Shown here one piece after another: positions 17,683 through 26,080 of a stretch of 64,000 bases of DNA (its first letter is position 1; every line of letters begins with the position of its first letter). The DNA comes from JAJDXO01 sp965221855 (GTDB taxonomy: Bacteria; Pseudomonadota; Alphaproteobacteria; Rhodospirillales; UBA2165), in the NCBI GenBank assembly GCA_965221855.1, contig CBDCSV010000002.1:124001-188000 (forward strand), given 5' to 3'. The position numbers and the translations under genes are program-made. A model generated the notes under the pieces. It worked only from the letters and a program-made list of their open reading frames with translations. It did no database searches and had not been told where the DNA came from.

Positions 17683-17900
17683 TCCGCCGCGGCGGTGCGG
17701 CCGCGGTCTTTGATCCGGCTCAGGATATGGGCGCGGCGCCGCTCGGGCGGCCATCCCTCGCGCTCGAACATCTCGAACATGGCGATCTCCTCCGCTGTCA
17801 GCGGATTGCCCTCGATCGCCTGCAAGTGCGCGGCTTCCGCGAGCCGGCCGTTCACGGCGGCCATCGCGGTGGAACCTGGCTTTTGCGGTGCCTTGGTCAT
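17679..17900 (-). CDS. VbhA-like antitoxin of the Fic protein
   Basis: 73-aa helical protein. LAEAAHLQAIEGNPLTAEEIAMF resembles VbhA-type Fic antitoxins, whose inhibitory helix carries (S/T)xxxE(G/N). Here the Glu-Gly is present but the residue four before the Glu is Leu, so the Ser/Thr anchor is not evident. ATG at 17900 is preferred over a TTG two codons upstream. An IS256 element is inserted 41 bp upstream and may have replaced the promoter. Confidence 0.72.
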   Translation of the reverse strand: MTKAPQKPGSTAMAAVNGRLAEAAHLQAIEGNPLTAEEIAMFEMFEREGWPPERRRAHILSRIKDRGRTAAAE

Positions 17901-17950
17901 ATTCAAACCCTACCATGTTCCTTTGGTGAGGGCTACAGGCGCCATGGTCC

Positions 17951-19229
17951 GGTGACGTAAAAATTTATGTGTCAGTTGGGAATGGGGTACTCCCTGTGGT
18001 TTACGACAACCGCAAGAAGGAGCACCCCGATGCCACAGCAAGCTGTAACGATTGAGAACCTACCACAAGCCTTTGAGGTGGTGAAGGAGATGCAAGCAGG
18101 CGGATTGGACTGGGGCGAGGGTTATCGCCCGCTTGGCCGCCAGGCGCTGGCCGAGATCATCGAGGGCCGGATGGCCGAGGCGGTGGATCGCTGGCTCGAC
18201 GGCCTCGATGGCAGCGCTATGCGCGACCGGCGCAACGGCACCTACCGGCGCCGCCTGCTCAGCGAGCTCGGCGACATCGAGCTCAACGTGCCGCGCACCC
18301 GGCACTTCTGCCCGACCGAGGTTCTGAAGAGCTACGCAAGGCGCGCTCCAGAGATCGACCGCGCCATCCTGGCCGGCTTCGTGCTGGGGCTCTCGACCCG
18401 CAAGGTCGGCGAGGTCCTGCTTGCCCTGCTCGGGCGTCCGGTCTCGGCCGCGACGGTGAGCCGGGTCGCCAAGACCCTCGATCTGTCGGTCGCCGCATTC
18501 CACCGCCGGCCGCTGAAGAACGCCTACAAGGCGCTGATGCTCGACGGCGTGGTGCTGGCCTGCAAGACCGGCGCCGGCGCGCTCAGGAGGCCGGTCCTGG
18601 TGGCGCTGGGCATACGGCACGACGGCAAGAAGGAGATTATCGACTTCCAACTCGCCGCCAGCGAGAGCGCCGCGGAGTGGGAGCGCTTCCTCACCGCGTT
18701 GCACCGCCGCGGCCTCACCGGCGAGGGCCTTGAGATGATCTGCGTTGATGGCGGCCAAGGCCTGCTCGCCGCCTTGCCGATCGTCTATCACGGCATCCCC
18801 GTTCAGAGGTGCTGGGCGCACAAAATCAGGAACATCCTCAACAAGGTCCGCGTAGCCGACCAGCAGGCCGTCAAGGCCGACGTCCACGCCGTCATGAATG
18901 CCCCCAACCGCCGCAAGGCCGAGACCGCCGCCCGCCGCTTCGCCGACGCCTGGGAAGATACCTACCCCAAGGCCGTCGCCTGCCTGCGCAACGACCTCGA
19001 CGACCTGCTCACCTGCTTCCGCTACAAGGACCTCGCCGAGCGAAAGCAGGTCAGGACCACCAATGCCATCGAACGGAGGTTCCGCGAGGTTCGCAGACGA
19101 ACCCGGCCCATGGGAACCTTCAAGGATAAAACCTCAATGGACCGCATCCTCTTCGCGGTCTTCATTCACGAAAACAAGTCTCAGGGAATCAGTACCCCAG
19201 TCTCCCTGACACATAACTCTTGACGTTAC
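17951..19229 (+). mobile_element. IS256-family insertion sequence with 9-bp target duplication
   Basis: The left end GGTGACGTAAAAATTTATG and the complemented right end GGTAACGTCAAGAGTTATG share the inner block TTATGTGTCAG. Both sides carry CCATGGTCC (17942-17950 and 19230-19238), a 9-bp duplication as expected for IS256. The 1279-bp element holds one intact transposase. The clean duplication implies recent insertion. Confidence 0.9.
18030..19223 (+). CDS. IS256-family (Mutator-type) transposase
   Basis: 397 aa. Visible family marks are RDRRNGTYRRRLLSELGDIELNVPRTR, LDGVVLACKTG (first Asp), ICVDGGQGLLAALPIVY (second Asp), QRCWAHKIRNILNKV, and the Glu-bearing TTNAIERRFREVRRRTRPMG. ATG 18030 follows an AAGGAG-like site. 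An in-frame start at 17967 lies in the terminal repeat and is rejected. Confidence 0.92.
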   Translation: MPQQAVTIENLPQAFEVVKEMQAGGLDWGEGYRPLGRQALAEIIEGRMAEAVDRWLDGLDGSAMRDRRNGTYRRRLLSELGDIELNVPRTRHFCPTEVLKSYARRAPEIDRAILAGFVLGLSTRKVGEVLLALLGRPVSAATVSRVAKTLDLSVAAFHRRPLKNAYKALMLDGVVLACKTGAGALRRPVLVALGIRHDGKKEIIDFQLAASESAAEWERFLTALHRRGLTGEGLEMICVDGGQGLLAALPIVYHGIPVQRCWAHKIRNILNKVRVADQQAVKADVHAVMNAPNRRKAETAARRFADAWEDTYPKAVACLRNDLDDLLTCFRYKDLAERKQVRTTNAIERRFREVRRRTRPMGTFKDKTSMDRILFAVFIHENKSQGISTPVSLTHNS

Positions 19230-19333
19230 CCATGGTCCCGCGCCGGCGGATTGCGCGGCGGGCCGGTTGCGTAGCACGCGCTTTCCATGGACGGTGCGAT
19301 CATGCAACAGCCGGCAAGGCAAGCGAGCCACGG

Positions 19334-19480
19334 TCAATACATAACCTCCGAGGCGATGTCGGCGGCGATCCGTTCTGCCGTCGCCTCATGGATCGAATCC
19401 TGCGCGAGATGTGCGTATCTTGCCGTCGTCTCGAATTCGTTGTGGTCCCGTAGCTTGCTGATCACCAGGGATGCCGCCGT
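19334..19480 (-). pseudogene. Degraded C-terminal fragment of a tyrosine recombinase
   Basis: Translation reads VISKLRDHNEFETTARYAHLA then DSIHEATAERIAADIASEVM. This aligns by eye with the fragment at 11853-12074 (IGKLLGHTQVQTTARYAHLA, then DSIQTAAARITESI). The LGH box has decayed to RDH and everything upstream is missing or out of frame. Confidence 0.65.
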
Positions 19481-19512
19481 CTCAGCGAAACTGGAGCCAT
19501 CGCTTAGGGCCC

Positions 19513-20334
19513 TTAGTTGTCGGTCAGGCCCAAGCCCTCCCAAGCCCTAACAAACGAGTTGTTAAGCCGCCACTGGTTGGCCGCCCCATCGGTCTCCACA
19601 ATGTGGGCGATGATGGTCAGCCAGTCAGGCTTGCCTGCCTGGGTTTGAGGCGGGTCATATTCTGAGCAACCACAAATGATCTCGCCCGCCTGGGCATAGA
19701 CCCGGGCGGCTTTGCCCGGCGACAGGCTGCCAAAGCTGGCGATTTCTTTAATCGAAGCGGTGCGGTCCGGCATCGAGTAGTGGTCGGCAATCAAACTCAG
19801 GTGTTGGTCGGACAGGCTGGACAGGGCCTTTTTGAGGGCCCGCTTCGCATCGGCATTTGCACGAGGGCGGCTATCGAACCGAGCCAGGACTTGCCGGTCA
19901 CAGGTCAGGTTGGTCCACCACCCTCCCCGACGGGGCTTTCGTCCCTTTATAGGTGGCAATGGTTTTGGCCGGCGCCCGTTCTTAAGCTGGGCTTGGTAGG
20001 CGCCGAGTTCGGCCTTGACCTTTGGGTCCTTTAGGTCCCGGCCATAGCCACCCCGTTTAACATGGGCGCAGTAGACAGCCCAATTTAAAGGATGAGCAAA
20101 TCGGCCATGAAGTTTTCTTCTATGGCAGGTTTGGCATAAAACCCGATCGCCCAGCTTATAGGGCCACGAACAGTCTTCTGCGTGAGTATCGAAGGGTGGC
20201 TTTGGGTCTCCGCAGATCTCACAAGGCCCTTCTGGGGCTTTGCGCTTAACCCCTTTATTTTCCCGGATTCGTCGGAGCTCTCGGATGCGCCGACTTCGTT
20301 CCGCGCTACCGTAGCCGTTATAGTGAGTGCTCAT
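19513..20334 (-). CDS. HNH-type zinc-finger protein next to the phosphorothioation genes
   Basis: 273 aa. Residues 38-80 have CEICGDPKP, THAEDCSWPY and LCQTCHRRKLHGRF. This resembles phage-type HNH endonucleases, where a His-x-Glu-Asp segment and CxxCH bind metal. The middle is basic (KNGRRPKPLPPIKGRKPRRGG). The C-terminal 120 residues (SLSDQHLSLIADHYSMPDRT, IKEIASFGSLSPGKAARVYAQ) are helical, of unknown type. The ATG has AGGTAG close upstream. It lies 64 bp after the sspA stop on the same strand, so it may act with the modification system, but no sulfur-binding domain was recognised. Confidence 0.65.
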   Translation of the reverse strand: MSTHYNGYGSAERSRRIRELRRIRENKGVKRKAPEGPCEICGDPKPPFDTHAEDCSWPYKLGDRVLCQTCHRRKLHGRFAHPLNWAVYCAHVKRGGYGRDLKDPKVKAELGAYQAQLKNGRRPKPLPPIKGRKPRRGGWWTNLTCDRQVLARFDSRPRANADAKRALKKALSSLSDQHLSLIADHYSMPDRTASIKEIASFGSLSPGKAARVYAQAGEIICGCSEYDPPQTQAGKPDWLTIIAHIVETDGAANQWRLNNSFVRAWEGLGLTDN

Positions 20335-20398
20335 CTACCTTCTTCCACGCCTCCCGATCGCCAGTTAACTCTTTGAAGTGCAGGACCAGTCCGACCTT

Positions 20399-21586
20399 CT
20401 ATGCTACCCCCTCCACCAAACCGGAGTCCGTAAGGTCTTGAAGAATCTCATCGACCATACCGACAGCGGCATCGACTTCGTCCTCGGTTGTAGTTCGCCC
20501 GACTCCAAACCTGATGCACTGATTGGAATCATCTTCAGAGAGTCCTATTGCTCTCAGAACGTGGGATGCCTCGGGCACCCCGGTCGTACACGCTGAGCCA
20601 GTTGACGCTGCGAACCTAGGTTGTGCCATCGCCAAGATATCTTGGGCGGAAAAACCGAGAAACCGGACATTTGCATTGCCGGCGTGGCGATTATTCAGCG
20701 CCGGCCCTATCAATTCTATTTCCGGCCCAAGTGCGAGCAGCCCCTCGACCAACCGATCTCTCAGCTGTCTTAGCCGTTCGCGATCATGTTTTGCATTTTG
20801 CGTGACGAGCATCGCGGCTGCTCCAAGCCCGATACATAGTGGGACCGGAAGTGTGCCAGACCTAACCCCGGCCTGCTGACCACCGCCATAAATCAGAGGC
20901 TCAAGATTGGTAGTATTGGGCTTGGTAACAACCAACGCACCGATACCTTTCGGTCCGTAAATCTTGTGACCGGACAAACTCAGGAAATCAATGTCTATCG
21001 CCCGAACATCAATGTCCATGGAGGGGAAGGCTTGCGCAGCATCAACGTGGACAAGCGCACCGACTCTATGAGCCATTTCCACAACATTTTTGAGCGGCTG
21101 AATGGATCCAATTTCGTTATTGATGGCCATACAGGAAACAATCAGCACGTCCTCATCAAGTAGGCTACGAAAGGCCTCGAGGTCAATCTTCCCTTGCTCA
21201 TCAACGGGTACAACATCCACCCCGCAACCAAGAAATTTTTTGTTGGCGTGAGCTGCTGCGATCACACATTTGTGCTCAACAGCTGAGATCAAGACCCTGT
21301 TTCGCTCAGAGCGAGAAATTTTTTTGGCGACCCCAAGAAGTGCTAAGTTGTTGGCCTCGGTCGCACCCGAGGTGAAGACGATTTCATCTGGATCTGCACC
21401 AACTAGTTGAGCAATTTCGGTTGCTGCCTTCTCGATCGCGATATTCGCGCTCCAACCATACGAATGGTCAATCGAATGAGGATTACCGAAGTCCAATGAC
21501 CAATAATCGCGCATTTGCTCCAAGACATGTGGATCCAATGGCGTGGTGGCTTGATAGTCCAGATAGATTGAGCCTGATTTATCCAA
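20399..21586 (-). CDS. sspA: Cysteine desulfurase of the DNA phosphorothioation system
   Basis: 395-aa class V aminotransferase fold, NifS/IscS/DndA-like. It begins IYLDYQATTPLDP and has SGATEANN, the PLP lysine at 208 (SLSGHKIYGPKG) and the persulfide Cys at 333 (STGSACTTGVPEASHVLRA). It takes sulfur from cysteine and passes it to the PAPS-reductase-like partner. Transcription diverges from the DUF4007/ATPase/PAPS-reductase genes, the layout described for SspA and SspBCD. A housekeeping IscS is the alternative, but no Fe-S assembly genes are present. Confidence 0.88.
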   Translation of the reverse strand: MDKSGSIYLDYQATTPLDPHVLEQMRDYWSLDFGNPHSIDHSYGWSANIAIEKAATEIAQLVGADPDEIVFTSGATEANNLALLGVAKKISRSERNRVLISAVEHKCVIAAAHANKKFLGCGVDVVPVDEQGKIDLEAFRSLLDEDVLIVSCMAINNEIGSIQPLKNVVEMAHRVGALVHVDAAQAFPSMDIDVRAIDIDFLSLSGHKIYGPKGIGALVVTKPNTTNLEPLIYGGGQQAGVRSGTLPVPLCIGLGAAAMLVTQNAKHDRERLRQLRDRLVEGLLALGPEIELIGPALNNRHAGNANVRFLGFSAQDILAMAQPRFAASTGSACTTGVPEASHVLRAIGLSEDDSNQCIRFGVGRTTTEDEVDAAVGMVDEILQDLTDSGLVEGVA

Positions 21587-21640
21587 TTAATTCAATCTCT
21601 TAGATCGTCCTAGACACATAGAAACGATTTATTTCTTCAT

Positions 21641-21715
21641 CTGGAGGGAACTTCCAGTCAGAATTTGACGTTATACCATATTCGGAGGTAGTGTCGACCT
21701 GGAGAATTCATCCAG
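21641..21715. promoter_or_regulatory. Two matching inverted repeats between sspA and sspB, candidate operators
   Basis: CTGGA-N7-TCCAG occurs at 21641-21657 and 21699-21715, with 58 bp between centres. The spacers differ (GGGAACT and GAATTCA), so the conserved part is the symmetric arms. The right site ends 10 bp before the sspB ATG and would cover its ribosome site; the left is 55 bp from the sspA start. This suggests a repressor controlling both directions. Confidence 0.7.
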
Positions 21716-21725
21716 TAGGTGCGAT

Positions 21726-22685
21726 ATGTCTCGCGGCGAACTATTCACCCCCGATTATAGGCCTCAATTCTCTGGACACGAGACCTTTCCTCTTCGCTAT
21801 GGATGGTTGAAGAAGGCGTTTGACGCCGTCAAATCTCAACCGCTGGACGACGAGGGCAAGGCAGTCTTCAAGTCTGACGAAGCAATTGCTCTGTTTGGCG
21901 TTGGGAAAAACATGGTCGACTCAATTCGTCATTGGGCGATTGCGACCGGGATAGTTGAAGATACGGAAAAACAGAACGGTTTGGCCCCTTCACAGATCGG
22001 AGAGCTGCTTTTCGGTAGTCCCGGGGTGGATCCCTATTTGGAACACCCCTCAAGTCTCTGGCTTATTCATTGGAACCTTGCTGCGCGGCCAACCAAAACG
22101 ACTTGGCATTGGGTCTACAATTATTTTCCTAACGTGACATTTGACCGCGACCACCTGGTCAAAGGATTGCAAGGTTTGGCCGAGAAAAGAGAATGGTCTC
22201 GAGTTGCGACAAGTACAATTCGTAGGGATGTAGAGTGCTTCATTCGGACCTATTCCTCCCGGTTCGATGCCAATCGGTTGGCCAGCGAAGACTCATTGGA
22301 GTCCCCACTGATCGAACTTGGATTGATCCGGCCGACAGGAAAGAGGGATGGGTTCCGGCTAGCAAGGGGGCCGAAAACGAACCTGTACCCAGGGATATTT
22401 GCATACGCGTTGCAACAGTTTTGGCCCACCTATACCAGCCAAGATACGCTCTCCTTTGAGGCACTAGCATACGAACCGGGCTCCCCAGCACGCGTGTTCT
22501 TGCTCGATGAGAATGACCTAATGGATCACATTCATCAGGTCGAAGACATAACCGGAGGTCGAATCAGTTGGTCGGAGACCGCCGGTTTGAGACAGCTAAT
22601 TCGCACTAAAGAGATTTCGGAGAAGGACCAACTTAAGCTTCTGCGGACTGATTTTCAGAATCCGAGAGCTTTGAGAGTGGCGTGA
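21726..22685 (+). CDS. sspB: DUF4007 protein, SspB-like component of DNA phosphorothioation
   Basis: 319 aa. RPQFSGHETFPLRYGWLKKAF at the N-terminus and FGVGKNMVDSIRHWAIATG are typical of DUF4007, with a winged-helix-like front and a C-terminal helical part (FLLDENDLMDHIHQVEDI). The SspB family has been described as a DNA-nicking component for single-strand sulfur insertion. The assignment rests on the domain and on the order DUF4007, ATPase, PAPS-reductase opposite a cysteine desulfurase. Its stop overlaps the next start (TGATG), so the three genes are translationally coupled. Confidence 0.82.
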   Translation: MSRGELFTPDYRPQFSGHETFPLRYGWLKKAFDAVKSQPLDDEGKAVFKSDEAIALFGVGKNMVDSIRHWAIATGIVEDTEKQNGLAPSQIGELLFGSPGVDPYLEHPSSLWLIHWNLAARPTKTTWHWVYNYFPNVTFDRDHLVKGLQGLAEKREWSRVATSTIRRDVECFIRTYSSRFDANRLASEDSLESPLIELGLIRPTGKRDGFRLARGPKTNLYPGIFAYALQQFWPTYTSQDTLSFEALAYEPGSPARVFLLDENDLMDHIHQVEDITGGRISWSETAGLRQLIRTKEISEKDQLKLLRTDFQNPRALRVA

Positions 22686-25600
22686 TGGCATTACAAGACA
22701 AGGTTCATATTGCACGTCGTTATCAACGATCGATCCGAATTGATGCCGACCTTAAGAAAGCGAGCGCGCTTGACGGATATGTCCGCACCCAATCCACAAC
22801 CGATTTATTGCTCCATCTTTCAAATCACGTTGCGGAAACAAAGCAAGGCGCTTTCACCTGGACGGGCCCCTATGGCAGCGGAAAATCAAGCCTTGCGGTT
22901 GTGCTCGGCACGCTACTCGGTCCCAGGAACAAGCTGCGCCAGCGGGCGGTTGATATTGTCGGCACTAAATTGGCCGACGCTGTTTGGGAAGCACTGCCAC
23001 CGAAGTCTCGAGGCTGGAAGGTTGTTCCGGTCGTCGGTCGGCGCGAAGATCCCGTTCAAGTTTTCGGAGATGCGTTCTTAGAAGCGGGAGTCGCCGGGAA
23101 GCCCCCCTCCGGGTGGACGGATTCGTCGCTGATGCAAACCGTCACCGAATTTATAGACTCAAATAGCAGGTCGGCCGGTGGACTGATCCTGATTGTCGAT
23201 GAGATGGGCAAGTTCCTAGAGGCCGCTGCTCAGCGAGACACCGACGTCTACGTGTTTCAACAACTGGCCGAACTTGCTTCCCGCAGCGACGGTCGATTTA
23301 TCCTAATTTCGGTTCTCCATCAGGCGTTTGAAGAATATGCCTCCCGTCTTTCTCGAGACGTTCGAGACGAATGGTCGAAAATCCAGGGTCGGTTTGAGGA
23401 CCTTATGGTCAACGTGGCAGGTGAGGAGCAACTGGAACTTCTTGCCCGGGCCATTGAAACGGGAAAGGCGCCCTCTGACCACGTCACACTAAGTGCAAAC
23501 GTCGCAGATGAGGTTCGTCTGGCACGGCCGGGCATATCGAGCAATTTTGAGGATTTGCTCGCGGGTTGCTGGCCGCTACATCCAGTTGTTTCAATGTTGT
23601 TGGGGCCGATCTCGCGCCGTCGCTTCGGCCAGAATCAACGAAGCATATTCGGTTTTTTGAATTCGGCAGAACTAGGAGCGTTTCAAGACTTCCTTCGAAA
23701 TGCCGACGAGGATCAGGTTTATGAACCGGCTTCTCTTTGGGATTACCTTCACGCAAATCTCGAACCGTCAATTTTGGCATCACCGGATGGACATAGGTGG
23801 GCAATGGCGATTGAAGCAATAGAGAAGTGTGAGTCTTTAGGGGGCAACGGACTTCACCTAAAATTGCTGAAGTGCATCGCACTCATCGATCTATTCAAGG
23901 AACGGTCAGGTCTTCTTGCTAGCCACAATGCGTTGGCACTCTGCTGCATCGGCTACACCAAGAAACGCCTCACCAAAGCAATCAAAGACTTGGAAAAGTG
24001 GTCTTTGGTCATATTTCGGAAGCATCAGAACTCGTTGGCTATATTTGCGGGAAGCGACTTCGAAATTGAAGAAGCGGTAAACGAGCAACTAGCCGATATC
24101 TCGGAACTGGATTTCGAGCTGCTCCGAGCCATCGCTCCATTACCACCCGTCGTCGCCAAGCGGCACTACCATAAAACTGGAGCCCTAAACTGGCTCGAAG
24201 TAAACATTGTCCCGCTCCAAGATGCAGAACAGCGGGTTAAGAATTTTAGCCCCGCCTCAGACGCTATAGGGCAGTTCTTATTGGCCATCCCCACGTTGCG
24301 CGAGGATTTGGAAACCGCGGAAGACGTGTGCAGAAAGTCCGCCCGTCTAAAGTCTGAGTGGAGGTCTGTAATCGGTCTATCTCCCAGATCGTGGACAGCT
24401 TTCGAATTGGCACGGGAACTATTTGCGCTTCACAAAGTTCAAGAAGAGAGAGTGGAGTTAGCGGGGGATGCTGTCGCTCGGAGAGAAGTCCAGGCACGAA
24501 TTACCGAAGTGTCCTCGCAGCTCGAGCGCGAGTTAGACTTGTCGATGGAAAGCGCGGAGTGGTACCTGGGAAAAAGAAAGCCGAGGCACCTCTCAACAAC
24601 TGAGCTCAATGGCCTGGCGTCTGAAATCGCAGGGCAACGCTTTGATCAAATTCCTAGAATTCCAAATGAGCTTTTGAATCGTAGTAAGCCGTCCAGTAAT
24701 GCGATTGCCGCTCGGAATGCTTTGTTGAGACACATGGTCACCGACAACGGCGCGCCGGCTTTGGGCATTGAAGGACGGCCAGCTGAGTGGGGTCTGTTCG
24801 CCTCTATTCTGGAGGCAACGGGTCTGTATCAAAAAATAAAAGGCAGTTGGGGCTTTCGAAGCCCAAAGAAAGACGATGATCCCGCCAACCTTCGACCGGC
24901 GTGGGACGCAACAACCACTCACCTAGTCAACAACAGCGACCGAACCGTATCTGCCAGCGAATTATTTGAGGTGTGGTCTCAGCCACCTTATGGAATTAAG
25001 CGTGGACTGATGCCCGTACTTCTCGTGGCATTCCTTCAATCCTGTCGGGATAAGGTCTCTTTGTACCGGCAGGGCATTTTCCAATCCGAGTTCAAGGAGT
25101 TAGATGTCGAGTATCTGATCATAGATTCGGACGACCTGCAGCTACGTTGGATGGACTTGGGACACACCTCTCGAGCGTTGCTATCGGGGATGGCCGAGAT
25201 TGTTCGAGACTTAGACCCCAACAATTCACTTGAGCACCTAGAGCCAATCGACGTAGCCCGGGGTCTAATTCGGGTCTATGACGCTATCCCCGCTTGGACA
25301 AAACGCACCAATCGTCTGTCGTCTAACGCGATATCAATCCGATCGATCTTCAAGAAGGCAAAGGATCCAAACAAATTCTTGTTTGACGACCTCCCTGAAA
25401 TCTCAGCCTCAAAAAAGGGATCGGTGCCGGACGAAGGCCTAGACGAGCTAATTTCGAACGTGCGGGACGGCTTAACCGAAATTGTCGAGGCTTACGACGC
25501 AACTCTGTCTCGCCTGACGGACTCGATGCTAATCGAGCTACAGGTTCCAAACTCCTCGCCGCAAGCGCTCACTGACCTCCGGCAACGTGCTGAGAATGTT

Positions 25601-26080
25601 CGGGAACTATCAGGTGACTTCCAGCTCAATGCATTCGTGACTCGCCTCTCAGAATTTGAGGGCAGCCGGGAGAATATCGAGGGCATTTTAGGTCTGGCTA
25701 TCGGAAAGCCCTCAGCACATTGGGTCGACGCTGACCTCGACAAGGCGGCGATAGAGGTTGCAGATCTTGCACAAAGATTTAACCGGACGGAAGCCTTCGC
25801 TCGCGTGAAGGGCCGGCCCGATAAGCGTCAGGCCATGGCTGTTGTTGTGGGTTTGGATGGCCGACCGGCTCCCTTCGTTAGGGAGTTTGATGTTGCACCG
25901 TCCAAGCAAATGGATGTCGAACTGCTGGTGAAGCGGCTCGATACGCTGCTACAAACCCTACCGATAAACGAAGACCACGACATCGTGCTCGCGGCGCTAG
26001 CAAAGCTGAGCGCTGGTTATATGACTCCAATTCAAACCAAGCCGAATTTACAAAACAAGAAGCGGAAAAAAGCCTCGTGA
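22685..26080 (+). CDS. sspC: Large ATPase, SspC-like component of DNA phosphorothioation
   Basis: 1131-aa P-loop protein. Walker A is GPYGSGKSS at about 61-69 and Walker B is LILIVDEMGKFL at about 167-178. A long region follows without further recognisable enzyme motifs. It is the middle gene of the overlapping trio: ATG 22685 shares its A with the upstream TGA, and the downstream gene starts as GTGA at 26077. In the Ssp system SspC is the ATPase, probably remodelling or holding DNA during sulfur insertion. GC and codon use match sspB and sspD and differ from the island backbone. Confidence 0.78.
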   Translation: MALQDKVHIARRYQRSIRIDADLKKASALDGYVRTQSTTDLLLHLSNHVAETKQGAFTWTGPYGSGKSSLAVVLGTLLGPRNKLRQRAVDIVGTKLADAVWEALPPKSRGWKVVPVVGRREDPVQVFGDAFLEAGVAGKPPSGWTDSSLMQTVTEFIDSNSRSAGGLILIVDEMGKFLEAAAQRDTDVYVFQQLAELASRSDGRFILISVLHQAFEEYASRLSRDVRDEWSKIQGRFEDLMVNVAGEEQLELLARAIETGKAPSDHVTLSANVADEVRLARPGISSNFEDLLAGCWPLHPVVSMLLGPISRRRFGQNQRSIFGFLNSAELGAFQDFLRNADEDQVYEPASLWDYLHANLEPSILASPDGHRWAMAIEAIEKCESLGGNGLHLKLLKCIALIDLFKERSGLLASHNALALCCIGYTKKRLTKAIKDLEKWSLVIFRKHQNSLAIFAGSDFEIEEAVNEQLADISELDFELLRAIAPLPPVVAKRHYHKTGALNWLEVNIVPLQDAEQRVKNFSPASDAIGQFLLAIPTLREDLETAEDVCRKSARLKSEWRSVIGLSPRSWTAFELARELFALHKVQEERVELAGDAVARREVQARITEVSSQLERELDLSMESAEWYLGKRKPRHLSTTELNGLASEIAGQRFDQIPRIPNELLNRSKPSSNAIAARNALLRHMVTDNGAPALGIEGRPAEWGLFASILEATGLYQKIKGSWGFRSPKKDDDPANLRPAWDATTTHLVNNSDRTVSASELFEVWSQPPYGIKRGLMPVLLVAFLQSCRDKVSLYRQGIFQSEFKELDVEYLIIDSDDLQLRWMDLGHTSRALLSGMAEIVRDLDPNNSLEHLEPIDVARGLIRVYDAIPAWTKRTNRLSSNAISIRSIFKKAKDPNKFLFDDLPEISASKKGSVPDEGLDELISNVRDGLTEIVEAYDATLSRLTDSMLIELQVPNSSPQALTDLRQRAENVRELSGDFQLNAFVTRLSEFEGSRENIEGILGLAIGKPSAHWVDADLDKAAIEVADLAQRFNRTEAFARVKGRPDKRQAMAVVVGLDGRPAPFVREFDVAPSKQMDVELLVKRLDTLLQTLPINEDHDIVLAALAKLSAGYMTPIQTKPNLQNKKRKKAS

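Noticed and set aside
20399..21586. Housekeeping iscS/nifS
   Set aside because: No isc or suf genes adjacent; instead divergent from DUF4007, ATPase and PAPS-reductase genes.
22685..26080. BREX-type ATPase (BrxC)
   Set aside because: No BrxX methyltransferase, PglZ or BrxL/Lon gene in the window.
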